Shown here in pieces: positions 21,977-33,835 of a stretch of DNA of 64,000 bases. This DNA comes from Apiospora phragmitis (taxonomy: Eukaryota; Ascomycota; Sordariomycetes; Amphisphaeriales; Apiosporaceae): positions 434,001 to 498,000 of the forward strand of contig JAQQWL010000015.1 of assembly GCA_038363925.1 (NCBI GenBank), in the 5' to 3' direction. The translations under genes and the position numbers were made by a program. The number at the start of each line of letters is the position of its first letter. Within the stretch, counting starts at the first letter, position 1. The notes under the pieces were generated by a model. It did not search any database. It was not told the origin of the DNA and saw nothing but the letters and a program-made list of their open reading frames with translations.

Positions 21977-24248
21977 GCGCACACATGGAATACGCTCTGC
22001 ACGGGTGCCTTTTTGAGCTGTCGACGTCAAAGTCCATTGATGGTACAGGTCGATTCCGGCAAGGTACATGTGTATTGCTTCTTCGCTTGCCCAGTTGTAT
22101 GTTTCGTCCCGCTCCGCAAAGGTGGGGGTGGCCTTGCTCCGCAATAGCGCGTGGTAATGGAGGTTAACAGGTGGCTGTGTAAGTATGTACTTGTAGGTAT
22201 GTAGCCACCTTGATGACTCGCAATACATTGATAACGAAGCTGTGAGTAATACAGACATGCTGCGAACCTCCAGAGCCTTCTGACCTGGCCATGATGGCGT
22301 GAGGTGAATAGACCCTCCACAACAACAGCCACAAACTGCCATGATGCGGGGGCCGTTGCGGCCCGTAACCCTATGGATTTATGTTCTGTCCCTCTGCCCC
22401 TGTGAATGGTGGTCCTGGTATGTAGAAAAATAGATGAGAGTTCTGACGCCGTCGCGAGAGCAACAGATCAAGACATCGAGGCATGCACACTTTAGTTGCT
22501 CGTGAGTATATATCATCAATCCACAAGATGTCGGGTGGGCGCCTATATCCGAGCAAGTCGCGATCAGAACATCGCGCCAGTTACTGAATATCTGTACTTC
22601 AGTCACACATGCACCTTCCGCAAATACCGTGCACTGATCGATGTAATCAAAGGCACGACTCAAATACGAAAGATGATGATCGTATTCTAGAAAATCTGCA
22701 ATGCAGCTTGGATAGAGTTTATGTCGTCCGAAGCATCCATTCCATATTCAACGAGGCGTGCATATACAAGATGAGATTACAGCTGAGGTATTCGCCCGGG
22801 AAACCCTACGACGGGTTGCTTTTTGGCCAACTTTGATTTATTATCTCCTAGGTAGTGACTCAGCTTTCAACTACTTATAGCATACGTAGTACCTTGGCAC
22901 GAGCAAACGACAGCTGAAGAGTTTTGCTCAGGGGTCATGCACTCACAGCTCCATATGATCGCTAAGAAAGGCAACACAACACATTCGCCACCCAGGAGCC
23001 TAATCCCATGATCTGCATCTAACACAGCTGCAAGTACTCCGTAGTAAGTGTCTATCTATCAGACTTGTATCCAAATACGACGTGGCCGCTCTATATGAAC
23101 TGGAGAGCTTCTGTCGCCGCTACGTGCAAATGGTCCACATAAGTGCTAACAATATACGCATAACAAAAGTATAGCCTTCGACGTCAGAAGGCTGTGCCTG
23201 TCGTCTGCCTTTGCTCCTGTAAGACTCAATGAGTGTGAATGCTGCTGCGGTACAAGAATAAAACAGGATATAACAGTGCTTCCTTTACCACATTGCAGTG
23301 GCGTCAGGTCTGCGCTCGGTGCTCGGAGCCCTTACGCTACGGGTCACTCTTTGCCGCCGCTGGTACTTACATGTGTTCGTGGTCCAGTCCTCAGCCGATC
23401 CCTTAGACGATAGTCCGTGGACTTTCGCGAATCATGTGGCTGCATCGTCCCCCTTTTCTTTTCTTAGAAGCGCTCCTTACCGGAAGTGGCGTGTCGATGA
23501 ACTCAATCGCACAAACTTCCGCGATAGCGCACACGTCAAAAACCGCCCTACAACGGGTACGTTGTTGGAATTTACCTTCACGACTGTTGCATGTTATCAT
23601 CGTGCCAAGTCCGTACGGCAAGCTGACATGCGCACATGTCAAAAAAAATCAAAAAAAAAGCCGGGGCAGATAACTATCAAGCACATGTACTCTTGGGCGT
23701 ATACTGCCGGTATGTACTCCGTATATCAAGTCCGACCTTAAAGGGGCTCCTATGCCACTATGTGGGTATTTCCAGATTGGGGGGTAGAGTAGGTCCACAC
23801 ATCCGGACAGTCCCCCAAAGGAGTCAGGGCTGATCGTCCGGCTCTCTGATCTCCTGATCAGACTGCCGCTTATTGATGCCCGCCCAGCCTGCCTTGCCAG
23901 CTCTGGAAGGATTGACGCAATGCGTGTATACTTAATTGGGTGCGCATCACGAGATCCTAGGTACTTTTGCTGACCTAATGTTTGCTTTTTCAACTCGGCG
24001 TTTGCGAGCTCCTATCAATTGCTTCTACGTATGCTTTACAAAGTGAATCCCCCCTCATCTTGCGCCGCCGAGACTGCTTACAGTATTCACTGGAGGAGCA
24101 ACGGAAAAAGGAAGCCCATAATTTCCTGGCTGGGGATGAGCGAACATCGACACCCCGGCTTCTGCTAATCAGGCCTGCGAGTCGAGGAGTATCTCCAAGT
24201 ACAGTCCCGAGGTACTTTGAAGTCTTTGGAGTGTCATCGACAGGGAAC

Positions 24249-24280
24249 CCCTGGCAAGCGCATGCCCTGGCAAGCGCATG
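24249..24280. repeat. 16-nt perfect tandem duplication
   Basis: CCCTGGCAAGCGCATG occurs twice in direct succession (24249-24264 and 24265-24280), looking like a recent slippage duplication. Confidence 0.85.
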
Positions 24281-25824
24281 GCGACCATCTCTTTTCTCTT
24301 CTGCAGACACCCCACCTTCCTACAGTAGCCTGCCTCCACCCTCACAAGCCTGGCACTTTCTGCTGCGGTGCCCTCCCGACTAGGTTCTTCATTACTGAGA
24401 CTGGGCAAGCTGGCCGTGGGCTAGCCAGACGGGGGATTGGATGCCTGGATGCGTGGTCCACGGCAGCAGGGCCATGCGTGCAGCGAGGGTTGAGATGCAC
24501 AATGCTATGCGGTAGTGTAGTAGTCTGGGGGGAGAAGAGGATGGCCTCGAAATGAAATAATATCCCATTGGAGTCCCAAAATTTTCTCTCTTACCGATCG
24601 GCTGGAAAGATTCCTTATACTGCTTGACTGCCGCTCCCCTTCCCTCCCAATCCATCAACTTGACCGGCTCGCTCATTTTGCAGGTCGCATCCCATAATAA
24701 AAGTACATACAACCTACATACATACTTCATATAGGAGCACCCCGTTAGGATTTTCTCTCTTTTCTGCGACGCTGACTTTGCGCCCACCCGGCCGAACCTA
24801 CTCGCGTATTTACTTTCCGTCTCTTTTATTCTGTTCACGACTCGCACGACTTTTTCTTTCTCGTCAATCCCAAGCTAGGAAGTGGCGCAGTCGCACCAAC
24901 CATTACGAACGGCGGCACTGGAATTCGCAGGTCATTTTGTAACCTATCAACTTGTAACGGGCTTCGAAGCATCTAGCCACACACTCCCGCGAGCGACGAA
25001 GCAGGCCGGACGCCGAATTTAGTAATTGCAATACGCCGAAGGACGAGGTGCACCTTGTCTCCTCTGATTGGTCTCGCTTGAGCAGCCAGCCCAGCATCGC
25101 ATCGCATCGCAGTACATCCCTACTTTGAACCACTCCAAACTTGGGACGCCTATTTTCCTCGAACCGACCCAAAACTGGCACCGGACCTGCGCTAGATCCT
25201 GCTTTTCGCCAATTCCAGCAGCAGACCCCTTTTATTTTATTAGTTCTACTCATTGGATCATAAGGCAGGAAACGGGCAATTAGCCAGGCACCATACTCGA
25301 GGTACCTTGCCCTACCAACACACCAAGCTGCAGGAGGTATCAGGAAAGCGTCGGGCCATTTCCCTCTTGACTGTATTGGCGAATAAGCTCAAGCTTCTCT
25401 CCGACAGCAAGCCGGTGACAAGTCGACAAGCTTCAATCATCCCGTCAGACTGTCTCACTCAAAGGCGAAGGAAGGGGGGAAAAAGCAACAAGAGCAAACC
25501 GTTCCGCGAAACGAAGCTTGCACATAAACGCGATGCGCCACCTTTTCGGGACTTTCTACCACCAGCATTAAGGATACCACCTTTTGAAACAGACCCCGGG
25601 TACGCAAACCATCCGCGACATAACTTTTCCAAGAAACCACCGCCAACCAACCAACCCCGGAACACCTAAGTTCCTCGACGGGTCTGGTTTACTTTACCCA
25701 GCGGATCCTACTTACTTTACTACATTACTGTACTGCCGTACCGTCGCGTACCAGGCATACCTACTTCTTCCCTTTTAAACTCAACCCTTGCGCCATCCAC
25801 CTAATTCATTAGGTACCTGGCCAC

Positions 25825-28800
25825 ATGTTTAGTCGATCATCGTCGAAAACACAAGGTCTTGCAAAAGAGCAGAGGGCCCGGGACGCACAGGTCTCCAGCC
25901 TGCTTGAGCTTGGGTTGTCGAACAAGTTGTCTTCTGATTCCCGTTCGTTCCGCTCCCTGAGTTCCTTCAAGAAGAGAAAACCGAAACAACCGCAACATCC
26001 AGTCCCCGCTCGAGACGATTGGGATACCTATTCACCTACTTCCTCCTTTCCCGAAAAGAGTGAGTCACTTGAGGCGCATCCTGGCTTGCATGCCATCGAG
26101 CCGTTGAGAGAGCTGGCGCAAAGCGCAAAATCGCTAGACTGAGCCACCACGTTTCCCCGTGGCCACTAGAAGTCGGCGGAAGCGCCCAACATCTACTCAA
26201 CGCTCGATCGCCACTGCGGTCAGACAACAGTGCTAACGTAGAACCCTTCTCTAGACCATTCCATTGCCGCCGGCAACATCCACGGTTCCCCGCGCCGAAC
26301 GCCGTCGCTCCGATCATCAGCAGCCTCCGTGTCCTCGCGGGACACGGTTCGTGCGGGTAGCAATATGTCGGGCATGATGAGTGCGGACCGGAGTCGCAAT
26401 CGTAGGGAGCGCACCTTCGTCGGCAGCGAGTGTTCGGTCTGTGAGGAGCCTCTGGAACACACCCTCCGCGGCGAGCGCATTCTGCAGTTCCAATGCTCGC
26501 ATGTCTCCCATGAGGCCTGCTTCTACGAATTCATTCGCGAGTTCGAGTCACAGTATTGCCCCTCGTGCAATGCGCCGCTACACCTCGACACGAGTCGTGG
26601 GGGCAACGTGTTGGATATCGGTAAGGTCCAATCTGCTGCTTTGAATGCGAGCCAAATTTCTGATGGGTCTGCCCATTCTGTAGAGAAATAACCAACATGG
26701 TACGATCCGCATCTACCAGCGACTCCCGATCGCAGCATACACCTACGCCAACAGCAGGACCTTGGGATGACCCGGTGCCGTCTAGTCGAGGTCCGCAATC
26801 GAGTGGAGGCCAAAGCGTGACTAGGGGCAGTCTTCGAGAAAGCCGTGATCGGGAAAGCCGTGATCGAGATAGCCGTGAGGCGCCGTCCTCGGAACGATAT
26901 ACTGCAAACTCGCGCCATGCCCGTAGCGATAGTGAAGCAACTGGCGCGGCTTCTTCTACTGGATATGCTGAAACGGCCCAGAGCGTTCCATCGCGCCGTC
27001 ATGACTACGATTTGCAAGCCATGGAAACGACACCAGGAAGCCCGCGCACAATGGCACGAAACCCCATTCCCCGCCTACTGTCACAGTACGATCTGAATTC
27101 CCTACTATCAACAAGTCCCGGCAACAACAGACCCTTACCTGTCTGGTGACAGTGGAAGTTCCGGACAACAAATGGAGGCCAGACCCGGAGGACCTCGGCT
27201 CTGTAGCCCCGATGCCTCAAGCGCGGATCGAGGATGCTTTCCCACAGAGGCCGCCTTCTCCCGCAAGGAGCAACAAGCCCCGATTCTATCCTTACGAGCC
27301 CCCAGAGGTGCTCGATGAAATGACGGAGAACCTGCGAAATCGCGTCGATAATTGGCATGGCCTGGACTTCAACAGGTAAGGATACAACGGCTCACAAAAA
27401 GTAGTTGCTCCGTCACGCTAACAGAATAATAGGTTCGGCAAACTTCGTCTATACGGCACACTGCGCGTCGGCAAGGACAAGGTCTCATGGCAGGAACTGG
27501 AGTGTTTCTTATTCGCTGAAATGCTCATCTGTGTGAAAGAGAAGAAGAATATGGCGGCACCGCACCAGTGGGACGAAAACGGCAATCCTAGGAAAGCGAC
27601 CAGGTGTACTCTGAAAGGCTCAATTCTGATCAAGAAGCACCTCAATGAAGTCACCGAGACTGGGAATGGTAAGTTTAGTCTGTCGGACAAATCGGAGAGG
27701 CGCACGAAATTGATGCAGGCCCCAGTAGATGAGAACGTCCTCACCCTGAGCCTTTCCGTGTCCGAGCTGCCATCATTCCATCTCAGATTTGAGAACAGAA
27801 ACCAGCTCAAGCTCTGGCAGCAGGCATTGCTTGATCTGAACGCCACCGAAGCATCGCCAGTCAGGAGTCCCGACTTCGACACTTCCGAGACTGATGAAGA
27901 CGACTGGGGTCGCTCTCAACGCCCGCAACGCGTCTCGTCCCAGGCATCGTCATGGGGCGGTCCCAAATCGAGCACCACTGCTCCGACAGAATACACCAAC
28001 TTTGCGAAGAGCCCGCTGTTTCCCACTGTACACGTACCTATCGATGTCGTGGTGGTTGTGCCTATCTCATCATCGATGCAGGGAGTTAAGATCAACCTCG
28101 TTCGCGATGCCCTCAAGTTCATGGTAGGCAACCTTGGAGAGCGTGATCGCATGGGTCTGGTGACCTTCGGGTCGGGAGGTGGTGGTGTGCCAATCGTTGG
28201 TATGACGACCAAAGCTTGGCATGGATGGAATAACGTACTGGCATCCATCCGACCTGTAGGACAAAAGAGCCACCGTGCAGATGTTGTGGAAGGTGCCAAC
28301 GTTGCCATGGATTTGTTGATGCAGCGCAAGTACAACAACCCGATTGCATCCATTATGCTCATTAGCGATGCATCGACATCCGACGCCGACAGCGTCGACT
28401 TCGTGGTGTCTCGGGCTGAAGCCGCCAAGATCAGCATTCACTCGTTTGGCCTGGGCATGACGCACAAGCCTGATACTATGATCGAGTTGTCCACGAGGAC
28501 GAAGGCGTCGTACACATACGTCAAGGACTGGATGATGCTTCGCGAGTGCTTGGCTGGCTGCTTGGGTTCAATGCAGACATTGTCGCACCAGAACGTGAAG
28601 CTTAGGCTCAAGCTTCCCGAGGGCTCGCCAGCCAAATTCCACAAAATCAGCGGTGCTCTCCAGATCACCAAGAGGGCTACTGGGCGTGACGCGGAAGCGT
28701 CTCTTGGTGACCTTCGGTTTGGCGACAAGAGGGACATCCTTGTGCAGCTGGTCATTCTTCCCGACACGGCTTCTCAGGACCAGCTTCCACAGGATCCGTG

Positions 28801-29665
28801 GGAGACCATCGTGTCTGGGTTGGAAGCCCTAGGCGGGCCAATGGATCAGGAAGATCAACGAACTCTCTCGGTTGAGGAGCTGCCTCTGCTGCAAGCGGAC
28901 CTGGTATGGGGTGACATCCTGCGAGAAGGCAGCATAATACACCTTCCGCGGCCCTCGCTTTTGGCCATCACGATGCTTCCTCCCACCACCGACCAGAAGA
29001 AATCATCATGGCAGAACGCCCCTCCGATTCCTCCTCACCCCAACATTGTCCAACGCCGAATGGAACTTCTTACCTCGGACATGCTCACTAGAGCATTGAC
29101 GCTGGTGTCTCGAGGCCAGCACGATCGCGCCCAAACCCTTCTGAACGAGACTAGAACCATCCTTCGGGGTCTCGGCAAGGTGGATTGCCACCGGTTCCCC
29201 CGCCACCTCTACCTGGGCCAAAGTCCAATTCGTCCACCCCGCACCCCGGCGCGGACGGCTCTCCTACGTCGGCGACCCCCGATCGAAAGCACAGTCCCTC
29301 GCCGACGGCTTCGGTGACATCCTCGGCAGTCAACGGCTACCCGCCCCAGCTCTCTCGGTCCCGGTCCAAATGATGCCCTTACACTCCGCAACACGGTGGG
29401 CATCGATGCCAACACGGTGTCTGCGCTCGATGCCGAGCTCGAAGCTAGTCTGGAGTGGATCAACCACCCTGCCGTCTTCAGCCGCGACAGCCGCAAAGCG
29501 GTGCTTCAGGCCATTGGCGTCATCAGCAGCCAGCGAGCCTACACGTTCCGCACGCCCATCGAAAGCCTCTGGGCCGCTAGGATTGGTGGCGTCAAGAAGC
29601 TCACCGACAAGAGCCGCGAGTGGCGAGACGATGCCGGTGGAGAGGGCATCGTCGAAGAGCCTTGA
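25825..29665 (+). CDS. RING - PH - vWA scaffold protein of the Ste5/Far1 type
   Basis: Exons fit at 25825..26059, 26255..26620, ~26684..27375 and 27433..29665; corrected length is about 1,175 aa. Domains in order: a Ser-rich N-terminus; a RING-H2 (CSVCEEPLEH...QFQCSHVSHEACFYEFI...YCPSCNAPL); a disordered Ser/Arg/Pro region with an SRDRESRDRDSRE repeat; a PH-like domain (FGKLRLYGTLRVGK ... FRFENRNQLKLWQQALLDL-type end); and a vWA domain (PIDVVVVVPISSSMQG...MLISDAST). The tail is a helical region ending EGIVEEP. RING, PH and vWA in this order is the plan of yeast Ste5 and of Far1 relatives, which scaffold the pheromone MAPK module at the membrane. The MIDAS Asp is replaced (VPISSS for DxSxS). 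Four single-base breaks, at about 26684-26690, 27100-27149, 29176-29183 and 29360-29362, interrupt the frame; correcting each joins the domains. Confidence 0.85.
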
Positions 29666-31361
29666 TCCAGGCCATGACTTCTTCCCTTTTCGTTCCAAAA
29701 TATATACTTTTATCGTTGCAAGGGTTTATACATACGATGGCATTATAGACCTACGACCTTTACGGCAACACGTTATTACCCCTATATCCTTTTATTCCCC
29801 GTCCGAGCTTGCTGTTGATCGGCGCCTTCGTGGTTCGCCTTTCATTTCCTGCCCTATATCCTTTTCTCCTACATGGTTTTATGTTCTGGTCGCCTCTGCC
29901 AGCCGTCTGTATCTGGGGGACTTCGTTGCTGTTTCTGGTCAGATCATATGATACCACTTCACGACTTTTTCATATTTCTCGGGTTTTGCTCAAACTTGTT
30001 GGCTATAGCATAGCGCAGCATCTCTGCGTTCTGTCACAGGAACCATTTTCAACTTCTTTTTTTTGATTTGGTGGAGAGAATCAGGGCATCTTGAGACTTT
30101 GTTGCAGTTCCCGAGAGGGGCTTGGGTTTGGTAAAGGGAGGGACGCGAAGGTCATATCGGGCAAGAGGAGGGAATCAAATTGGGTGCCTGGCAGGGTTTG
30201 GGTCCTGTCGAGGAGGACCAGCGCGTATGGAGTTGGTTGCATCGAAAGATAGCGGGTTGCCTTGTCATTTGCAGCGGATGTGTACCTGATGTATAGTTTT
30301 ACGACGATCCATGCCCTAACTGCACATTTCCGTGTATAGAGTCAAAGAATCTCAACTGTTCCTCCAGTTCTTGTGACACTGCCTATGGTGTTTATTGTTC
30401 CATGTCCGAGAGAGACGGAATTTAGTGCTACTAAGGCCGAGTCCCCTCATCACTGCGAGAATGATATGCACATTCCAGCTTACAGGTCTTTATTGGCTTG
30501 ATAACCAGGCTGGCTTACATATGCACTTCACTCAAGTCCTTCGTTTTGAAAACCGATGCAGCAGTGAGAGTGCCTCGGCATATGCGCCGGTACTTCTTGC
30601 TTCAGCAGGGCTAGCATGGGTCCAAACGGGCCAGCCTCGGCCTGATTGCTTGCAGATTGACGTTCCAACGCTCTAACGACAATAGCACCAGGACCAGCAC
30701 CACCACTAGAATCTGGTAGATTTTCCCAGTGCAGAGAGCCCGGCAATATCGCTAATTGCGTTCTAGAACCGGAGCGTTCAATCGGGGGTCTAATCAATGC
30801 ATACTCAATCCAGCTTGGAAATCCGATGCTAGTGGATGGATCCTACGTCAACGTGGCAGCGGTTAGTGTAGGTACGCTTGAATGCATATGCGCAGAAACC
30901 GCGGAAAATAGGGAGATCGTCCCCGACCCCGATCGCTAAACCATGGCATACATACATACATGTTTGAAATAGCCATGGCAGATGCAAGCCGCGTGGTGTA
31001 AAGTTCTGGCCCCGCCTTACCCGCCTGCCTACTGCCCGCTGGAGCAGAGACGGATTTAAGTGTGTCGCTACAGGCCGCCTGTGGAACATCCCCGAACCTA
31101 CAAGAATAGAAAGGGCGGAGGCGCCGGGGGCGGGTAAATATCGATGATGTCAAATAAATACCTGCTATGAACCCTTCCCTTCTTCATGCCCCTGTCTCCA
31201 TACGTGGTGGAGCTCGATTCTCTTTCTTCCGTGACCTACACGACTTACATAAGGGTATACATATCCCTACTCCTCTCACCTATTTACCATATTTAGTACA
31301 ACTACTATCAAACATTATCACCCCATCTCACACGCATACATTCCCGTAATCCAAAGACAAC
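29666..31361. other. Intergenic, 3' of the scaffold gene and 5' of the enoyl reductase
   Basis: I see no gene. The last 200 bases before 31362 are C/T-rich and typical of a fungal promoter and leader. The rest is plain single-copy-looking sequence. Confidence 0.5.
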
Positions 31362-32620
31362 ATGGTGAATCAACATAAAGCCGCCTTCCTCGACGGCAAG
31401 GACCAGAAGCTGCGGACAGCCTCGCGCGACTCGGCCGCCCCCGGCCCCGGCGAGCTGCTGGTCCGCGTCAAGGCCGTGGCTATCAACCCGGTGGACTGGA
31501 AGATCCAGGACTACGGCGCCTTCATCAGCGAGTGGCCGACGATCCTGGGCGAGGACCTGGCGGGCGAGGTGCTCGAGGTCGGCCGCGGCGACGCCGCCGC
31601 CGAGCAGGCCTACCAGACAGGCGACCGCGTCATCGTGCACTCGCAGTTCCTCGGCAACAAGAAGCTCGACCAGGCCGGCTTCCAGGAGGTCGTGGTGGCG
31701 CCCGTCGGCAGCGTCGCGAAGCTGCCCGACAGCGTCTCCTTCGAGGAGGGCGTCGTGCTGCCGCTGGCCCTGTCCACCGCCGCCGCCGGCCTGTTCCAGC
31801 CAGACCACCTGGGCCTCGACAAGCCCAGCCACAACCCCACTAAGAAGAACGGCAAGACCGTCCTGGTCTGGGGCGGCAGCTCCAGCGTCGGCACCGCCGC
31901 CATCCAGCTGGCCGTCGCGGCCGGCTACGAGGTCGTCTCGACCGCGTCGCCGCGCAACTTCGATCTGCTCAAGAGCCTCGGCGCCCGCGCCGTGCTCGAC
32001 TACAGCGACAAGGACTTGGTGCAGAACCTGGTGGCTGAGCTGAAGAAGGGCGAGCTCGCCGGTGTCTATGACTGTAAGCTTTCTCCCTTCCTGAACCTCG
32101 TATGGTCGGCGGCAGGCACAGGTCAAGAGTTCCAGTAGCTAACCAAATTGTCATGTATAGCGATCGGCCTGCCGGACTGCGAGAAGCAAGCCGCTCAAGT
32201 TGTGTCGGAGCTCGGTGGAGGAAAGATGACCACCGTCCTGCCGCCTCCTGAAGGCCTGCCGGAGAACGTCAAGTCTGCTGGTGGTAAGTTTTCATTACTC
32301 CTCTCGGATGAGCCTCGATGAATTCTAACGATTGATGCCTTCTAGTCTTCGCTGTCACCATCTTCAGCCAACATCCCGATGTTGGCAAGGCTGTCTGGTA
32401 AGTTTTGAACGTCCCCACTCATTCAATTGACCAAATTGTCAATGGCTAACCATAATACCACCATCACAGGCAGGATTTTGTCCCCGGCGCCCTCAAGTCG
32501 GGCCAGCTCAAGCCCGCACCCGCTCCCGAGGTGGTGGGCAGGGGTGTCGATTCACTGCAGGCGGCTTTCGATAAGCAGAAGGCAGGCGTTTCGGCAAAGA
32601 AGATTGTTGTGTCTTTCTAA
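31362..32620 (+). CDS. MDR-family enoyl reductase / quinone-oxidoreductase-like protein
   Basis: Four exons: 31362..32073, 32161..32283, 32346..32397 and 32470..32620, all GT-AG with phases that join cleanly to 345 aa and no frame breaks. It is a medium-chain dehydrogenase/reductase: a GroES-like N-terminal fold (GPGELLVRVKAVAINPVDWKIQD, GEDLAGEVLEVG, GDRVIVH), then a Rossmann NADPH site (VLVWGGSSSVGTAAIQLA). The Cys/His residues of zinc alcohol dehydrogenases are absent, so reduction of a C=C bond with NADPH is the likely chemistry. Relatives include stand-alone enoyl reductases that work with polyketide synthases and plain quinone reductases. No polyketide synthase is nearby, so a housekeeping or detoxifying role is as likely. 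Third-position GC is very high in exon 1. Confidence 0.88.
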
Positions 32621-32942
32621 GATGGTACTTAGGACACCGGCTGCACTTCAGGGAAGGCTGCATCGTTTGACAAATAAATAAATAAACAAACAAATAACAA
32701 ATCCAGACATAAAGACATTCGACCTGGCAAATCATGCACTGGAGTAAGGTGATGGCGCGGTATCATCATTCGGCTGTGTAGCTAAATCAATTGTCGGCGT
32801 TGACAACAGGGCCAGCACATTGGGCACATAAAAGCAGAGTAGACACGTCGAACGCCGAACCGAACCATTGGTGCTTCAATGCAGGTATATTGATGTTGTT
32901 CTTATTCGACACATTCCATTATCCCCTCTCGCGTCGTGAGCA

Positions 32943-33835
32943 TCAGTAGTCGGCAGGATACCAGCCGGGCGAGCCCTTTTTGTCCTTCAGCCACATCTCG
33001 AACACGCCTGTCCTGAAGTGAGGCCGTGGGCAGGTCGGGTCCAGCGAATCGTCGATTCCGCAACGCGCGTTGAACACGTTCCACATGTACTGCTCCATCT
33101 TGCGTAACCGCTCGGCCTCCGATTCATCCACCAGTAACTCGGGGTCAACGGAGCGAACGCGGGCGCGGTATCGAGGACCGGCGGAAGTGGAAGTGCCGGG
33201 TGCGTAGGCGTCTAGAAGTCCCCCAGTCATCGCCCACGGCGTGACGGCAACAGGAGTGGTTGTGGCTGCTGCACCCTCTGCTGCACCCTCTGCTGCTCCT
33301 CCTGCTGCTGTTGCCACAGAGGCGGCGGGCACGAGGTGGGTGTACGTCTCGAATGAGCACATCCACTGGTAGCGCATCTGCATGATGCCCAGCCCCGTCA
33401 CGTGCCGGCAGCCCGGGGCCGGAGCCGCGTCCTCGGCGTCCCAGACGGTGAGGTACTGTACGTCGAGCTCCGGGTGGAACTTGCGCATGGGGATCTCCAT
33501 GTCGACGTTGCGCGAGTACTCGAAGTAGTTCTCGCGCTTGGCCATAGCGCGAGACTCGGCGCACACGTGCATCAGGGCCGGGTACCCCGTGTTGACCATG
33601 ACGGATGACGATTCCTCCTCGTCTGTCGACAGCGTTTCTGGCCCGTCGTAGAAAAGAAGCTCCGACACATCCTCGGGCATGGCGAATTTCCAGACGGCAT
33701 CCCGTAGCTCTTGGGCAGCTGCATGAACCTCGGGAAGGTTCCTGTCGTGGTCGGTTCGGGCATGGTGTCTTTGGTGAAGTCAACGAGCTGACCCTGGCCG
33801 CCGGTGCCCTTCTTGTGAGACGATGCTGAGCTCAT
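32943..33835 (-). CDS. 2EXR-domain protein
   Basis: The start at 33835 gives MSSASSHKKGTGGQGQLVDF, followed by FPRFMQLPKELRDAVWKFAMP, the hallmark of the fungal 2EXR domain (F-x-x-LPxELRxxIWxxA). A core with HVCAESRAMAKRENY follows, which is the family's second conserved block (H-V-C-x-E-S-R). There is one frame break at 33708-33714: AAGAGCTACG would need a further G (AAGGAGCTACG). Corrected length is 297 aa. A run of AAEGAAEGAA in the middle comes from a GCTGCACCCT-type repeat. 2EXR proteins are greatly expanded in filamentous ascomycetes and their role is unknown. The 3' end is only 322 bases from the enoyl reductase, tail to tail. Confidence 0.8.

Larger units (their letters stand above)
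15435..25824. other. 10.4 kb gene-poor stretch
   Basis: No open frame in this stretch shows domain sense, biased codon use or a splice-joinable partner; the longest are about 110-200 codons and look random. It contains short tandem repeats (17519-17543, 20431-20450, 21948-21976, 24249-24280) and two tRNA A-box-like motifs (17248-17258, 21600-21611). The part nearest 25.8 kb is pyrimidine-rich and is probably the promoter and 5' UTR of the RING-PH-vWA gene. Old, mutated transposons or a long non-coding transcript remain possible. Confidence 0.5.
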
